Below are positions 26,188-37,448 of a stretch of 64,000 nt of DNA, one piece after another. The position numbers and the translations under genes are program-made. Origin of the DNA: Rosa chinensis (lineage: Eukaryota > Streptophyta > Magnoliopsida > Rosales > Rosaceae); NCBI RefSeq assembly GCF_002994745.2, contig NC_037088.1, positions 49,071,897 through 49,135,896 on the forward strand, given 5' to 3'. Each line of letters starts with the position of its first letter. The first letter of the stretch is position 1. Under the pieces are notes generated by a model. That model ran no database searches. It had not been told where the DNA came from and saw only the letters and a list, made by a program, of their open reading frames with translations.

Positions 26188-27372
26188 GCCTCCTCCAACT
26201 TTGGGGCAAACATCATATTAGTCCCTGATTTTTTATTTTTTTTTACTCATGATCATCCTTGCACTTCCAATTTTCATCACCCACGTTCAAATCTCAAAAT
26301 TGTCTCTAACTGTGATGTCACAAACTGACTTGGGGCATTGGCATGTGGGCCCACTTTTTAGATTATGGACTATTCAAAACCCTAAATCAACCCCCAATCC
26401 CAAACCCAATATCACAATCCAATTCAACTAAAATTTCCAAAACTACTCAATCAAAAATCCAATACCTCAATTTCTTTAATACCAAGTTCATCGGTACTGC
26501 GAAGTTCTAGATTATCCATTTTCCGCAATGGATCCCATTGCTCATCCCTCTATGTGACGTTGAATGACTATGTACCCGACCCCAGTGACGACACCGAGTC
26601 AAGCCCAAAAGGAGGGTCAGACACCTGCTCTTCCTCTTCCTCTGGGTGCCAAATTGTGACTCTCTCTGTTCAAATTCGCTTGTCAATTCCCGTAAATTCG
26701 ATGAAACATAGGAGCCTATTGCGGCGGTAAGGGCTTTGAGCCTAAAAGGGTTGTTGCAAGAGCTTGATGATTCGCAGGTCTCGGTGGACCTTGAGCCCGT
26801 TTCCAGCAAGGCCCAATTCGATCGGTATTCGCCTATGCCCAATTTGATCGTGCGTTATCATTTGGTACGAATCTGGGTCTTACTAGGTTTTTGAATGTGG
26901 TTTTGGGTTTTTAGTTTCTGATTAAAATTCAAAGTCGAAGGCTTTGAGTTTTTATTTTTCAAAGTTGCAATTCTATGTGGAATGTAATGTTTAATGCTTG
27001 GGTTGTGATTCAGTATAGTTAAGTGATTTTGGTTAGTTTGATCTGTTTGTGATGTCGAAGCTTCAAGCAGTGCTGCTTCCGCACCGTCGGCTATTAGTGG
27101 TAGGGTTCGGATGGGAGAGAAAGGTGAGTGGGTGTCGACCAAGGGTTTAAGGTTTAGGGAAGAAGAAGAATATGGGGTTACAAGGGTTAGTGTGGGGAGA
27201 GCAAAATAAGAGGAAGAAGAAGAATGAGGTTACAATTTCATCGAAAGTGAGGGTCGAAATCTGAAAAGTAGGTCCTCATGTCGATACCAAATCAGTTTGT
27301 AACTCATAATTGGAGGCAATGTTAGAATTTGGATGCGAGTGATGTTTGCCCCAAAGTTGGAAGAGGCAATGT
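26188..27372. mobile_element. Mutator-like element with degenerate long inverted repeats
   Basis: The left end TTGCCTCCTCCAACTTTGGG is matched inverted at the right end (CCCAAAGTTGGAAGAGGCAA). A second homologous block, CACAAACTGACTTGG near 26320, is matched inverted near 27290. The arms are therefore about 180 bp with indels. No transposase is visible. The interior has open stretches such as plus-strand LSLKGLLQELDDSQVSVDLE near 26735 that look exon-like but match nothing I recognise. No target duplication was found. Confidence 0.5.
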
Positions 27373-28779
27373 CCAACATATAAAATCATCTAAAATTGTT
27401 AGTATGGTAAAAGTAACAAAACACAAAAATAAAAGTATGGAAAAAAAATTTAGAAGTTGCTTATAAGGAAACTTTCATGTTCTTTCTTTGTACACCAATA
27501 ACAAGTTCGTTATACATGTCTGAAGCTAGTTTCATATAAAAAAAACCAAATTAATAGATGCTCCTTCGCTAAAGAAATGCTCGTCGTTAAAAACATTTCA
27601 TAGATGCTGACAACTATTTGTTGGCGAAAACATATTAAGAAACAAAGGTATTATTTCCGAAGAAACACGTTTCACGAAAAATCTAAAAAGAAGAAAGTAT
27701 AATAAAAGGGCAATTTCCGACGAAATTCGTCGTAGAAGCCTTCCACATATGCCAACGAAAAGTTCATCAACACAAGCCTCTTAAAACAAATAAAAAGGAC
27801 CTACCTTTGTCAACGGGGTGATTTTAGTTGGACCCTCCAACTTTTTTAAATTATTAATAGACTTCGTTAGCTTATATGAAAAGGCAAATAAGGACAAAGA
27901 CAGATTTGAACAAATAAGTAAATAAATAAATACTCTTCTTACCTCCTCCAACCAAATATAACATTCAATTAAATTATTTTTTTTCCCGATATTTCCCTAT
28001 ATTGCCTATATAGTTTTATATTTACCTAAAACAATTAAGTAAAAATAATAATTTATATACATGACCCATCATTTATTACAAAAGTAAATTCAAAACAATC
28101 TTATTTGTAATTTTCTTAAACTAAATTAATTGAATATTATGGTATAGTTATTACTCGATGTTCCAACCCAAAACCCTCGAAATCCTTCTTTTAGCAAATT
28201 CAAAGGGGTTCCAACAACATATCAAGATCGAAAATCAACCCTCTGATTAATTTTGGTGGAAAAGAGACCTACTTATAAGATAGCAATGTCATGTGATTTT
28301 GATTCATTCTTCTTCTCGTGGATGAAAATAGAGATAAAAAGTAGAGTAATAGATTGTTGTATCTCATGTTCAAGGGCGTTTTGGTAAAAATAAGGAGATC
28401 TACTTAGCTTTTTAAGTATTCTAAAAAGTAAATTAGAAGTGTATGACCTCCCAGAACCACTCTTGTCAACGAACCCTTCATTACAAGAAAAAAAAAAAGA
28501 GAGGAGATAGCAGATGATATTTATTCGCTAAAAGTCAGCAAATGTCTCTTACACACACACACACACACGGAGCCGTTCGAGAGCGGACGTCCGCAACCTA
28601 GAAAAAGTGCGAACGTTGCTCCTCCGGCCTCTATTGAGAGTCAACAGCGAGGCGCGACTTGCCTAATGGACGCAGGGGGTCTGCGAAGCTGGTTTGCGGT
28701 TGGGTGGAGTCGCTGGCGACCGTTCTGCAGTGCTGCACAGAACTTGCAGTTGACAACCTAAAGAGTATTTTTTATAATG
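27373..28779. other. Gene-free DNA with possible CACTA remnant and a GC-rich patch
   Basis: No gene seen. Around 27560-27780 short GACGAA/TTCGTC-type motifs recur, as in subterminal regions of some DNA transposons. CATTACAAGAAAA at 28479 resembles a CACTA terminus. An (AC)n run lies at 28551-28568, followed by a GC-rich patch with a perfect 12-bp palindrome GCGGACGTCCGC at 28583-28594. Confidence 0.35.
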
Positions 28780-28911
28780 AAAAAAATTAACAAAGTGACT
28801 TAAGTGATTGACAATGTAATAGTTGAGTGACCAAAGTGATATATTTGAAACTTCAGTTACCAAAGTGTCGAATGAGTCATACTTGAGTAACCGTTTGTGA
28901 AATTTTCCCTA
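28780..28911. mobile_element. MITE relic related to the one in the ARID gene intron
   Basis: The phrases AATAGTTGAGTGACCAAAGTG, TTTGAAACTTCAG, GTGTCGAATGAGTCAT and CGTTTGTGAAATTTTC occur here. They recur, partly inverted, in the element at 31992-32165. The left end appears lost, so this is a truncated copy in inverted orientation. Confidence 0.65.
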
Positions 28912-30827
28912 AACTATGACTATTTCATAATAAAAACCTATTAATGAAAAATAATATTTATACCAATAAATAATTTTTTATTTATAAACTCCAACAAGAT
29001 TGCGAATTTCACTCCTTATTTAAGAATCTCATTAGGCGTCAAAAGCCGTAGGAATTAGTTGGTTACAAAGGTTTGATTGGAATACGTTGATTATTCAAAA
29101 TACATGGGATTGGTTCTGAGAGGTAAAGACCAGCACCTGTTTTGAATTTTCACAACAAAAAACCAGCACTATTCGAATCAAGTTTCAACTTTGCGAAAAT
29201 CCCATATTTATAATAAGCAGAAATGAGGTCCCAAAGACTCTTCGAAGACAACAGTAATGTGTGCTCCAATGCATTTTGCACAACTCGGGTCAAATTCCAA
29301 CTCCAAGAAGATAAATGGAAGACTATTGGAGTTTTGGCCTTTGTAGGTAGAAGTCAGAAAGCTCAACGATTTGATCGTGTGACCCAAAAGAAAAATAAGA
29401 AACACTGATATTTTCATAAGAAGTCATAGAATCTTGCTTGTTAGTCCCACCTCACCCAACAGAGCTCATACGAGTACTTCTGAGGCCACAACTTAAAAAC
29501 ATGAGGTCCACAATGAAACTGAGTACACTGAACCAGCGCCAAAAGCGTTGATGAAGGACAAAGCGACCTTAGAGCATGAACCACTTTATTACAATCCTAA
29601 TACCAAAATGCAACTTCTATCAAAGTTTGTTTAACAGTTCAACTTTCGAGGAGCTTGATATCCTCAACAGTATTACCTTACACTGCCCAACAATCGAACA
29701 GGGGCACCATGCAAACATCTGGCGCTAATAAGGCGACATCAGATCAAAACACCACCTTGTGCATATAAGTGTGAATTGTGTGAGGTATCAGTAGAATGAA
29801 CAAGATTGTGGAAAAAAATGAAAAAGGCCAAAAAAAAAAAAAACCAATGGGGACTGCCAGCCTGCGAAGACAAGTCACTTTCAAGAAACAGCTGAAACAG
29901 CACCATAGACTGTAAATACGTCTCTTTTTGTTCGAAAAACAACATATTTATCCTAGTGGCTCTCTATGCTAACGTAAAACCGAATCCTACACCTGCAAAA
30001 ACAGTTCTTCCTGTAGGAAAATGACCAGATGCCACATTCAAGTCAGCCCCACATAAATATTCTGACTAATGAAAACAAGTCTAATCTGTGTTACTAAAGA
30101 AAACCCCTAAAGGTGCTCCTAAACTCCTAATCAAGCATCTAAATGATCCTTCTTTTCCCCTAAACCCTAAACCAGGTGCCAATATATATATATAAATATC
30201 AAGGTAAAATTTACCTTCTTGCTTCTTTCTGATTGCTTTCCCTGAAAGCATACATGAACTTGCTCAGAAGGGTTTGGAAAGTCGCATTGAATTCATTATT
30301 CAATTCAAGTGTGTGCACAAGAAAGGAAAAAGATGCATACACATATACGTGAATAAACCGAGCAGGATAGGAATCAACAGACAAAGAAACCAAAACAGAA
30401 GTGGCTGAAGTAAAAAGCCATTACTTTACCAATTTCGGAATTCATCATAATTGCAATTACAGGTTCTGGAGACCACAATCTGACTTCCAGAATTCCACTC
30501 TTTCTGATCTACATCTAATGACTTACTTTTTTCCCTATAATTCCAGAGGCTTCTTTTTCGGTCGCCTCTTGCTGTCAAAAACCTAAAAGAAACTTCCAAT
30601 TAAAAGTACTTGTATTTGGCATCGATAAACAAGAATAAACAGGAAACATATCTCAAAAGTCAAAAGGATCACGAAACAAGACTTAAAGATGAAGTATTTG
30701 TGAATAGCCACAGCTGCTTCTTCCAACACTTTTAAATTGATCTCTATGACGTCAATTGTAATCAGGACAATCTTTAACACCCAAAATTTCAAGGACCAAG
30801 ATGATTCAGCTGTAGTAGATTTCATGT
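28912..30827. other. Gene-free DNA and likely 3' UTR of the ARID gene
   Basis: No gene recognised. The part nearest 30827 should contain the 3' UTR of the minus-strand ARID-ELM2 gene. A minus-strand stretch at 30539-30585 reads VFDSKRRPKKKPLEL after an AG acceptor and could be an alternative terminal exon. Confidence 0.4.
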
Positions 30828-33485
30828 CTATCTGTATTTCCCATGTGGCTTGTGCGGGGATTTCAAAATTGACTTTGAAGAATTGGGTTCCTCTTGTCCA
30901 AAACCATTAATAGCTGTTCCTGATTCTAAATCTTCATCATCGCTATCAATGTTGTTTGGAGTGAACCTGTTTTGATATCCTCTACGCTGCAAGATATAGA
31001 CATTGAAGTAGAAGCTTACCAATTCTCTCCAGCTCTTCTTAGGAAATGACTCAATTATATCATCCCAGAAGGTCTTCCCAAGAGATGGAGGATTTGCCTT
31101 TATTATGGCCTTGAACTTCTTTTCTTCGTCAGTTGGCCAAGGGAGCCCAACTTCCTCACCCATTTGATTGAACTTCCAATGGTAGAAAGCTGATCCCAGT
31201 TCTCGCTTAACTCTTAACCTTTTCTCAGCAATGTGAAATCTGACACATTCAATAGAACCTGGCATTTGGCAGCCACAAGATTCTTGCCTTCCTTTTCCAA
31301 GAGGATCCCTTTCGATTAGATTTCTGTGCTCTGGGTTTTCAATTGGCCAATCCCTTGTCCCCAACCACTTTGAGTCACTTTCAGAAGACTCACCAGTCCA
31401 TTCTGGTACATGAGCTTGATATTTTGACCCGACACGAACTTCAATGTGGTCCTCCATGCCAGGGCTGCTTTTGGACATGTCACTGGCCGGGGATGAGAAT
31501 GAACAGGCTCCTGATTCGGACATTGTCCTTAGCTGCTTCTCCAATCTCTGCCTCTCTCTGAGATTGTAAGATGAGCCAAGATGATCATCGTACATGCTTG
31601 GATGCATAATCCTCTGATTATTCTACAAATTGGGACATGATATTAATGTTAAAAGGAAAGCAAGCATATAACAATAGTTGCATTGTTTATCAGTTTCAAA
31701 CAACATCTAACAATAGAAGCCACAGCATCAGAAAAATCTAATAAAGGTTGAGATGCACAACGTAAGACAGGTATGCCATTATGTTTCTATGTAGAGGTAT
31801 GCCAATATGTTTCCATGTAGAGGTTAAAGCCTATCGTTACAATTGAAAGAAGCTAATGATCCTGCACCTAAAATATTCCATATCTACCAAAATTTAAGTC
31901 TCCGCAACAATTTGTGAGTTACACACACTGCACATCTAAGTACAAGTGCAGAAGTAAAACTGACTGTTGCACTCCCTCATATTAAATGAAAGGGAGAATT
32001 CCACAAATGGTCACTCAACTATGACGCATTCGACACTTTAGTCACTAAAGTTTCAAATATATCACTTTGGTCACTCAACTATTACACTGTCAATCACTTA
32101 AGTCACTAAGTGTCAAATGAGAGTCAATGAGTCATAGTTGAGTGACCATTTGTGAAATTTTCTCTAAACCATAAATAATGTGATGACATATGCATAAGCC
32201 TTCATACCCAAAATTAAGATAAAAAGAAAAGCGATATTCTGGCAGCATAAGGAAATCAATAAAACAAGACTAAATCAAGAAGAAAAGAAAGTGCGTGTGG
32301 AATCCATACACATATAGAAATACGGTACAAACCAGATAAAGCTCACAAAATTAAGGCATGCCAGTTTAGTAATTTTTTCAATTCGCCTCATTAATTATAA
32401 CACACAAGATATACAGACAGTACCTGAGAGTTAAATGGTTCTGCAACTGAATCAGCATTCCTCTTCAGAAACATGGCCTCTCGAGCACCCAAAACCCGCT
32501 TCCAGTTCTCCTCCTTCCCAAAGGACTTCCACTTTGACCTTTCTGGTAACGAACCAACTGCCGGATCACAAGGATCTGCTGCAATCTTTCTAATCCAATT
32601 CAACATTCCGCAAAAGGACTCTCGCTTCCTTTTACGACAAGAACTCACTTCCATAGTGGCTGGATTCACAATCATTACATCTATATAATTGTCGTCGTCA
32701 TCATCAAGTTTCTTCCCTGCACCCGATTCCACCACCTCACTCTTCACCTCTTCATTGTTACTCAACTTCCCAGCATCCTCCATACTGTTCATCACATCCA
32801 CATTCCCAGCCACATTATTCGAAATCTTCTCCACAGTCCCCAAATCCCACTCCAACCCCACATTATCAACACTCTTCTTCATCCCACCACACTTTTCTCC
32901 CACACCGGCCACCTCATTACTGTCCTTCAAACTCTTCGGGGACATCTCCGCATTCAAATACTCCGCCCTATCTTTCACCTTCCGATCAGCAACTTCCGGA
33001 AACAACCCAGTAAACTCATCCTGCAAATCCATCAACTGCTTCCCCAAATCAACGCCACTACTACCCAAACTCCATTCCAAATCCTTATTCTCCAAAAGCC
33101 TCTCAAGCAGGTACAAATACTTAGTGTAAACCAACTTCACAGCCCCACCTAAACTCAAACCCAACCCACACTCCCCTGCAACAAAATCCCAAACCCCAGA
33201 ATCCGAAACACAATCAAACCCGCCCTTCTTTCTCACAGCCCAAAACAGCTTAAACAAATCCACCCTCTGCCCATTTCCGAGCATCGGAGGCAGAGGCCGG
33301 AGCGAGTCTCGGGTACATATTTCCTTGAGAAAAACCCCAAGAAACTGATCGAACCAGCACCGGAGCTTGTCCGGCAACCCCGAAACGCTGCGTTTTGAAG
33401 CTTCCGAGAAGCAGTCCGGCTCTTCCTCCTTCTTAGTCTCGCAATCTACAACAGACCCATCAGCTATCACCGACCACCCTGCCAT
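30828..33485 (-). CDS. ARID-ELM2-SANT nuclear protein (AtARID1/ARID2-like), 2 exons
   Basis: Probable DNA-binding chromatin regulator. Exon 1 is 33485-32424 (354 codons) and exon 2 is 31622-30828, joined in phase 0 to 618 residues. The N-terminal third carries an ARID domain (LRCWFDQFLGVFLKEICTRD, then LPPMLGNGQRVDLFKLFWAV, about residues 40-130). An acidic linker (KKLDDDDDNYIDVM) and a basic KRKRE patch follow. An ELM2-type motif starts near residue 413 (VRVGSKYQAHVPEWTG...DSKWLGT). A SANT/Myb-like helical region lies near 500-575 (FWDDIIESFPKKSWRELVSF). ARID plus ELM2 in one protein matches the small Arabidopsis ARID1/ARID2 group, known from pollen for ARID1. The start is the ATG before AGWSVIADGS. 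An ATG further upstream in frame (33518) is possible. The 801-bp intron holds a MITE. The paralogue is not resolved. Confidence 0.88.
31992..32165. mobile_element. Intronic MITE with inverted ends
   Basis: Starts GGGAGAATTCCACAAATGGT and ends in an inverted copy (ACCATTTGTGAAATTTTCTC), 174 bp. The arms match over about 35 bp with a few mismatches. The 9-bp flanks TAAATGAAA and TAAACCATA agree at 6 of 9 positions, compatible with an old Mutator-type duplication. It sits inside the intron of the ARID-ELM2 gene. Confidence 0.75.
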
Positions 33486-35391
33486 GGATTTCGAATTACA
33501 AAGCCCTAGAAAAAGCAAATCCCCTCACTTTGTAATCTGGGTTTTTCTCATACTCAAAAAACATAAATTCAAGAACACAAAAAAAAACAAAAAAACAAAA
33601 ATGGGGTTGGCAAATCAAAATGTAAACAGGAAAAGGGTAGCGATTAAGGGTGTGGGTGAGTGTAAAGGAAGGGACTTTTGGCGGGAAATAAGAGATCCAT
33701 CTAGGGTTTGTTTTGTGGAAAATTTTGATTTTGATTTTTTTCAGGCCCGCCCTTTTTTTGTGCAGGCGGTCATTGATTGACGAAGGGTGGGGGGCGGGAG
33801 GTGAATGTGATGTGAGAAAGAGACGGCAAAATATTTGAACAGAAAGAAAGAATCAGAGAGACCCACAAACCACGATTTAGGGGTTTTGCCCAATCTAGAC
33901 TATATTTGTCCTTAAGAAATAGGAAGAATAATAGAGGACTGAGAGAAGAAAACGTACCAGTAGTATTTTGGTGGTGGGTGTTGAAAGCTTGACCCTTTGG
34001 GCTTTTGCCCTCTCTGTCCTTTGTTTCTCTCCCTCTGTACTTGTTTCTCTTTTATGTTTATGTAATTCTTTGCCTAAAAGCCACCTCTTTGAAATTGCTT
34101 TATTTCCATAGGGTTTTTTTTTTTTTTTTTTTGGGTGGTGGTGTGAGAAAGAGGAGTCTTTGATGGGAAGGAGGTAGAAATTTTTATAGGTTTTTGGGAG
34201 GAGGAGGAGGAGGGCCAAAATTCCTCTATATACAGCTGTCATCATCAAACCAACCTTTGGTCTACTTAACTTTGTGGTTGAGTTAGTTGGCTACTTGGGT
34301 TAGAGTCTGTGGGTTAAATTCTTTGAAAATAAAGGATATGGCCCACTGACTAGAGTCAGTCTTTGGTAGGACGGTCGTATCAGATGACATGTTTGACCCG
34401 CCAATTAAATTATAGCAAAGTAGAGCGAGAGGGATATTTTCGATATTTCAAATCATTGCAGCAGATTAGCATGGGTAGTTTGGGCATAAAATTTAAAAAT
34501 CAAGAGATTTGAATCATTTGATTAATGAAGAACACATGTCACATGGTACAATTGCGCCACCCAATAATTTTCTCATTCTATTGACACTTGAAAAGAGAAG
34601 AGAAGGCAAACTTCACAATATGTTGAATGAAGTTGAGGACAATTCTTTGGTTAATCCTCAAAGCAAATCTACTTGTTTCCCTCATCAACCTCAAAGTCTC
34701 CCTTCCTTGCTTTCCAAAATCCCAGATCTAGATCTACTCCAGCTAAATCTAGATAGACGAGTGGCTAGTTAAGGGAGGAATCCTCTTGTATGTTTTTTGA
34801 CCATTTGCCTTTGCTTGTTTTCTTCTTCTTCTTTTTGTCCCAACCTTTTCTAATAGTCTTTCATCGCATCTTTTCAACTTTGTACAATCGTAATCCCTCT
34901 CACTCTTCTTGTCTACAAACCTCTCTAACCTCCATGTCTCCCTCCTATGCTTTATCCATTTTTTTGGATGACGAACTAATACATCATTGCTTCTATGTCC
35001 GCAATGACCTTTATCCCCGAAAGCGAATCCAACCGGTAATGTAATTACCACGACGTCTGTGCTTGCAAGGAAAAGGTATGTATCATCTTTCTGAAAATCT
35101 CTCATCTACGACGGGGCAGGAAGAATCATATTTGATGCTTGGAGATAGAACAATAACTATAGGCAATGTATATAGCTTCTCAAACCTAGATGATGGCAAG
35201 ATTAACGACATGAGCGAAGGATTAATCTTGAGAAGATTTGGGCCCAAATGTTAGTTTCAATTTGGGTTAATTTGATTTTGCTTCCCTACCCTTTACATTG
35301 TAAATCAGTTGTGCCCATACTCTCCGGTTTAATCAATCTTGTCCAATTATTCGTTGTTCTGTATTGTAAATTGAAAACGTGGCTCTATTGG
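33486..35391. other. ARID gene upstream region and gene-free DNA
   Basis: The first few hundred bases are the 5' UTR and promoter of the minus-strand ARID gene, with poly-A/T tracts at 33575-33600 and 34114-34131. Further on, short ORFs on both strands (34.5-35.2 kb) have no recognisable domain. I call no gene here. Confidence 0.45.
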
Positions 35392-35404
35392 ACTCCTGTA
35401 GGAT

Positions 35405-35533
35405 TTTTTTTTTTTTTTTCTGTTTATTTAAAGATGATCAAAAGATTTCACTCATACCCCCATAGTGACTCGATCCTATGATATGGATCTTAGGTAGTGG
35501 GTGCTCTAACCACTGAGCTAACACCACTTCGTC
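35405..35533 (-). mobile_element. tRNA-derived SINE with poly(A) tail
   Basis: On the minus strand the element begins near 35533. It carries an RNA polymerase III A box, TAGCTCAGTGGTTAGAGC, and a B box, GGATCGAGTCAC, about 30 bp apart, as in a tRNA head. A short body follows and then an A tract at 35405-35419. Flanks are near-identical direct repeats on the plus strand: ACTCCTGTAGGAT (35392-35404) and ACTCCCTTGTAGGAT (35534-35548). The body lacks tRNA-like acceptor and anticodon pairing, so it is a SINE rather than a tRNA gene. Confidence 0.85.
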
Positions 35534-35548
35534 ACTCCCTTGTAGGAT

Positions 35549-35953
35549 GATGATTCACTAACTCGGAATGCAAAATTATATCATAACTGAAGAGAATTTC
35601 AAAATTTATTGCATAATAATTGGCAAAAAGCTAAAGGTAAACAAAATTGATTGAAATTGATAAGTACAGGAGCACCCGTGATGAAATTATAAGTGCAAGG
35701 GCACAAGTGATTTATGGTGAAAATTATCACGATAAATGAATAATGTAGTCTCAACATTATTCATTTATAGGGGTTTGTTGTGAATGTAAAATGATTTTAT
35801 AAATATATATATATATATATAGATATATATATTGTAAGAGAATTTGCATTACATTTTTAGGTTTACTTATCTTGAAGTTTTGATAGAAATTGTACACGTT
35901 GTCTTCGCATATCATAATTTATCTTAAAAGAAAATGAATGGTTATCCTATGAC
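35549..35953. other. Gene-free AT-rich DNA
   Basis: No gene seen. A broken (AT)n microsatellite occupies about 35802-35832. Confidence 0.6.
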
Positions 35954-35961
35954 CGTATGAT

Positions 35962-36624
35962 TAGGGGTGTGCAAAACACGGTACAAACCGGTCAAACCGG
36001 TTGAAACCGACCTGTAAATATGGTTTGGTTAAGATTTTTTGGAGTTAAAATATGAAAGACAGTTCAATACCGAACCAAACTGTTTATGAATTGGCTTGGT
36101 TTGGTTTTTCTTTTACTTAAACCGCGAAACCCGAACCGATCGGTATGTATTAAATATAACAGAAAAAAATTTAAATTTATATACATAATATATATATATA
36201 TATATTTGTGGGTAGTCTTTTATAAGTAAGTTCTAAATCTCCAATTATAATTTGATTCTCAAAATGATATACTACTCTATTGAATCATAGACCCAAAGGC
36301 TTAAAACCCAAATAAGTGAATCATTTTGAAACTATTTTAGATTTTGTTCTTTGAATATTAGTTTTGGATTTTGATTATTCAATTTTTATTATTGAGATTG
36401 AGTTATAGTATTTTACTATGAATTTTTCGTAAACAAAACGTTAATGCTATATAGGTTAAAACTGTCTTACTGACCAAACCAAACCATCTTTAAATGGATT
36501 AGATTGGATCGGATTAAGCTTATTTTTTTCGATGACTGGTTGTCTAAAATGTTTAAACCGCTTACTTTGGCATAGAGACGGTTTGCAGTCAAAACTGATC
36601 CAATCCAATCCGTGTACAGCCCTA
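35962..36624. mobile_element. Non-autonomous hAT element with 8-bp target duplication
   Basis: 663 bp with ends TAGGGGTGTGCAAAACACGG and, inverted, TAGGGCTGTACACGGATTGG. Perfect 8-bp direct repeats CGTATGAT lie at 35954-35961 and 36625-36632. The TAGGG-type terminus and 8-bp duplication identify a hAT family. Subterminal AACCGG/CCGGTT repeats are abundant. There is no transposase. A related copy lies inverted at 57337-58142. Confidence 0.92.
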
Positions 36625-36632
36625 CGTATGAT

Positions 36633-37448
36633 TACCAATGCCACATTTATTATTACACATAATGATCTACCTCGTGAACTATGTTTTCATTAATGTAATT
36701 TAATTGCTGATAAAAATAAAAATAAAGATAATATAATATTACCCAATATTTAATTATTGAAATTAAATAGATATATTTTTATAGTGCTTAGATGATTAGC
36801 CGATTTTTGATTTGTTTGATTGTAAGCCATGTATTACATTTTAAACTTGACGGAGGAGGCTATAAGTCCAGAAGGGGTGTTGATGGATAAAGTGAAGTTA
36901 CTTTTGAGTAGTTTTCGGTCTTATAGTCGGGGTTATGCTTCTAGAGTCTGTAATAAGAGCACTCATTGTGTGGCTAGCACTGCTCTATCTTTACCTTATA
37001 CTACCTATGGTGGAGGATGATGCTAAATTGGCTCACCTCTATCATAGAAAAAGAATTAAGTAGTTAAGCGAGTAGTAATGGAGTGTGGTACTCTTTCCTT
37101 GTGATAGGGTTTAATGATGCCAGTACATATGTTCTTTTTCTTTGATTGTAAGTTCTGTATTGATTTGAACGAATGCATTCTTAGATCCAAAAAAAAAAAA
37201 AAAACTAAAATTTGGTTGTCACGTCCGAGTCATAGTCAACTAATGTTGTACTTTCTAATTAAAAACAATAGAATGCTAGCTAGAGACTATCTGTGGCGCG
37301 CTGTACAATTTGATGAATGAAATTAAAGAAGACCTACAGCAGCAAACTTTTACAACGTACTGTACAGTTCCTTCTTTCTTGTCACAGTCAGTGAATAGTT
37401 CTGAAAGTAGAAATGGAAAGAATTTACAGCCAAAGAAAGTTGATTCTT
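36633..37448. other. Gene-free DNA and likely MATE 3' UTR
   Basis: No gene recognised. The last one to two hundred bases should be the 3' UTR of the minus-strand MATE gene. An A run at 37189-37204 is visible. Confidence 0.45.

Noticed and set aside
33895..34248. 117-residue minus-strand ORF
   Set aside because: Lies in the promoter or 5' UTR of the ARID gene, is built on a poly-T tract and purine runs, and shows no domain.
34509..35254. Overlapping ORFs on both strands
   Set aside because: Low-complexity, no recognisable domain, no consistent splice structure.
35470..35535. tRNA gene on the minus strand
   Set aside because: A and B boxes are present but acceptor and anticodon stems are not, and an A tail plus target duplications show it is a SINE.
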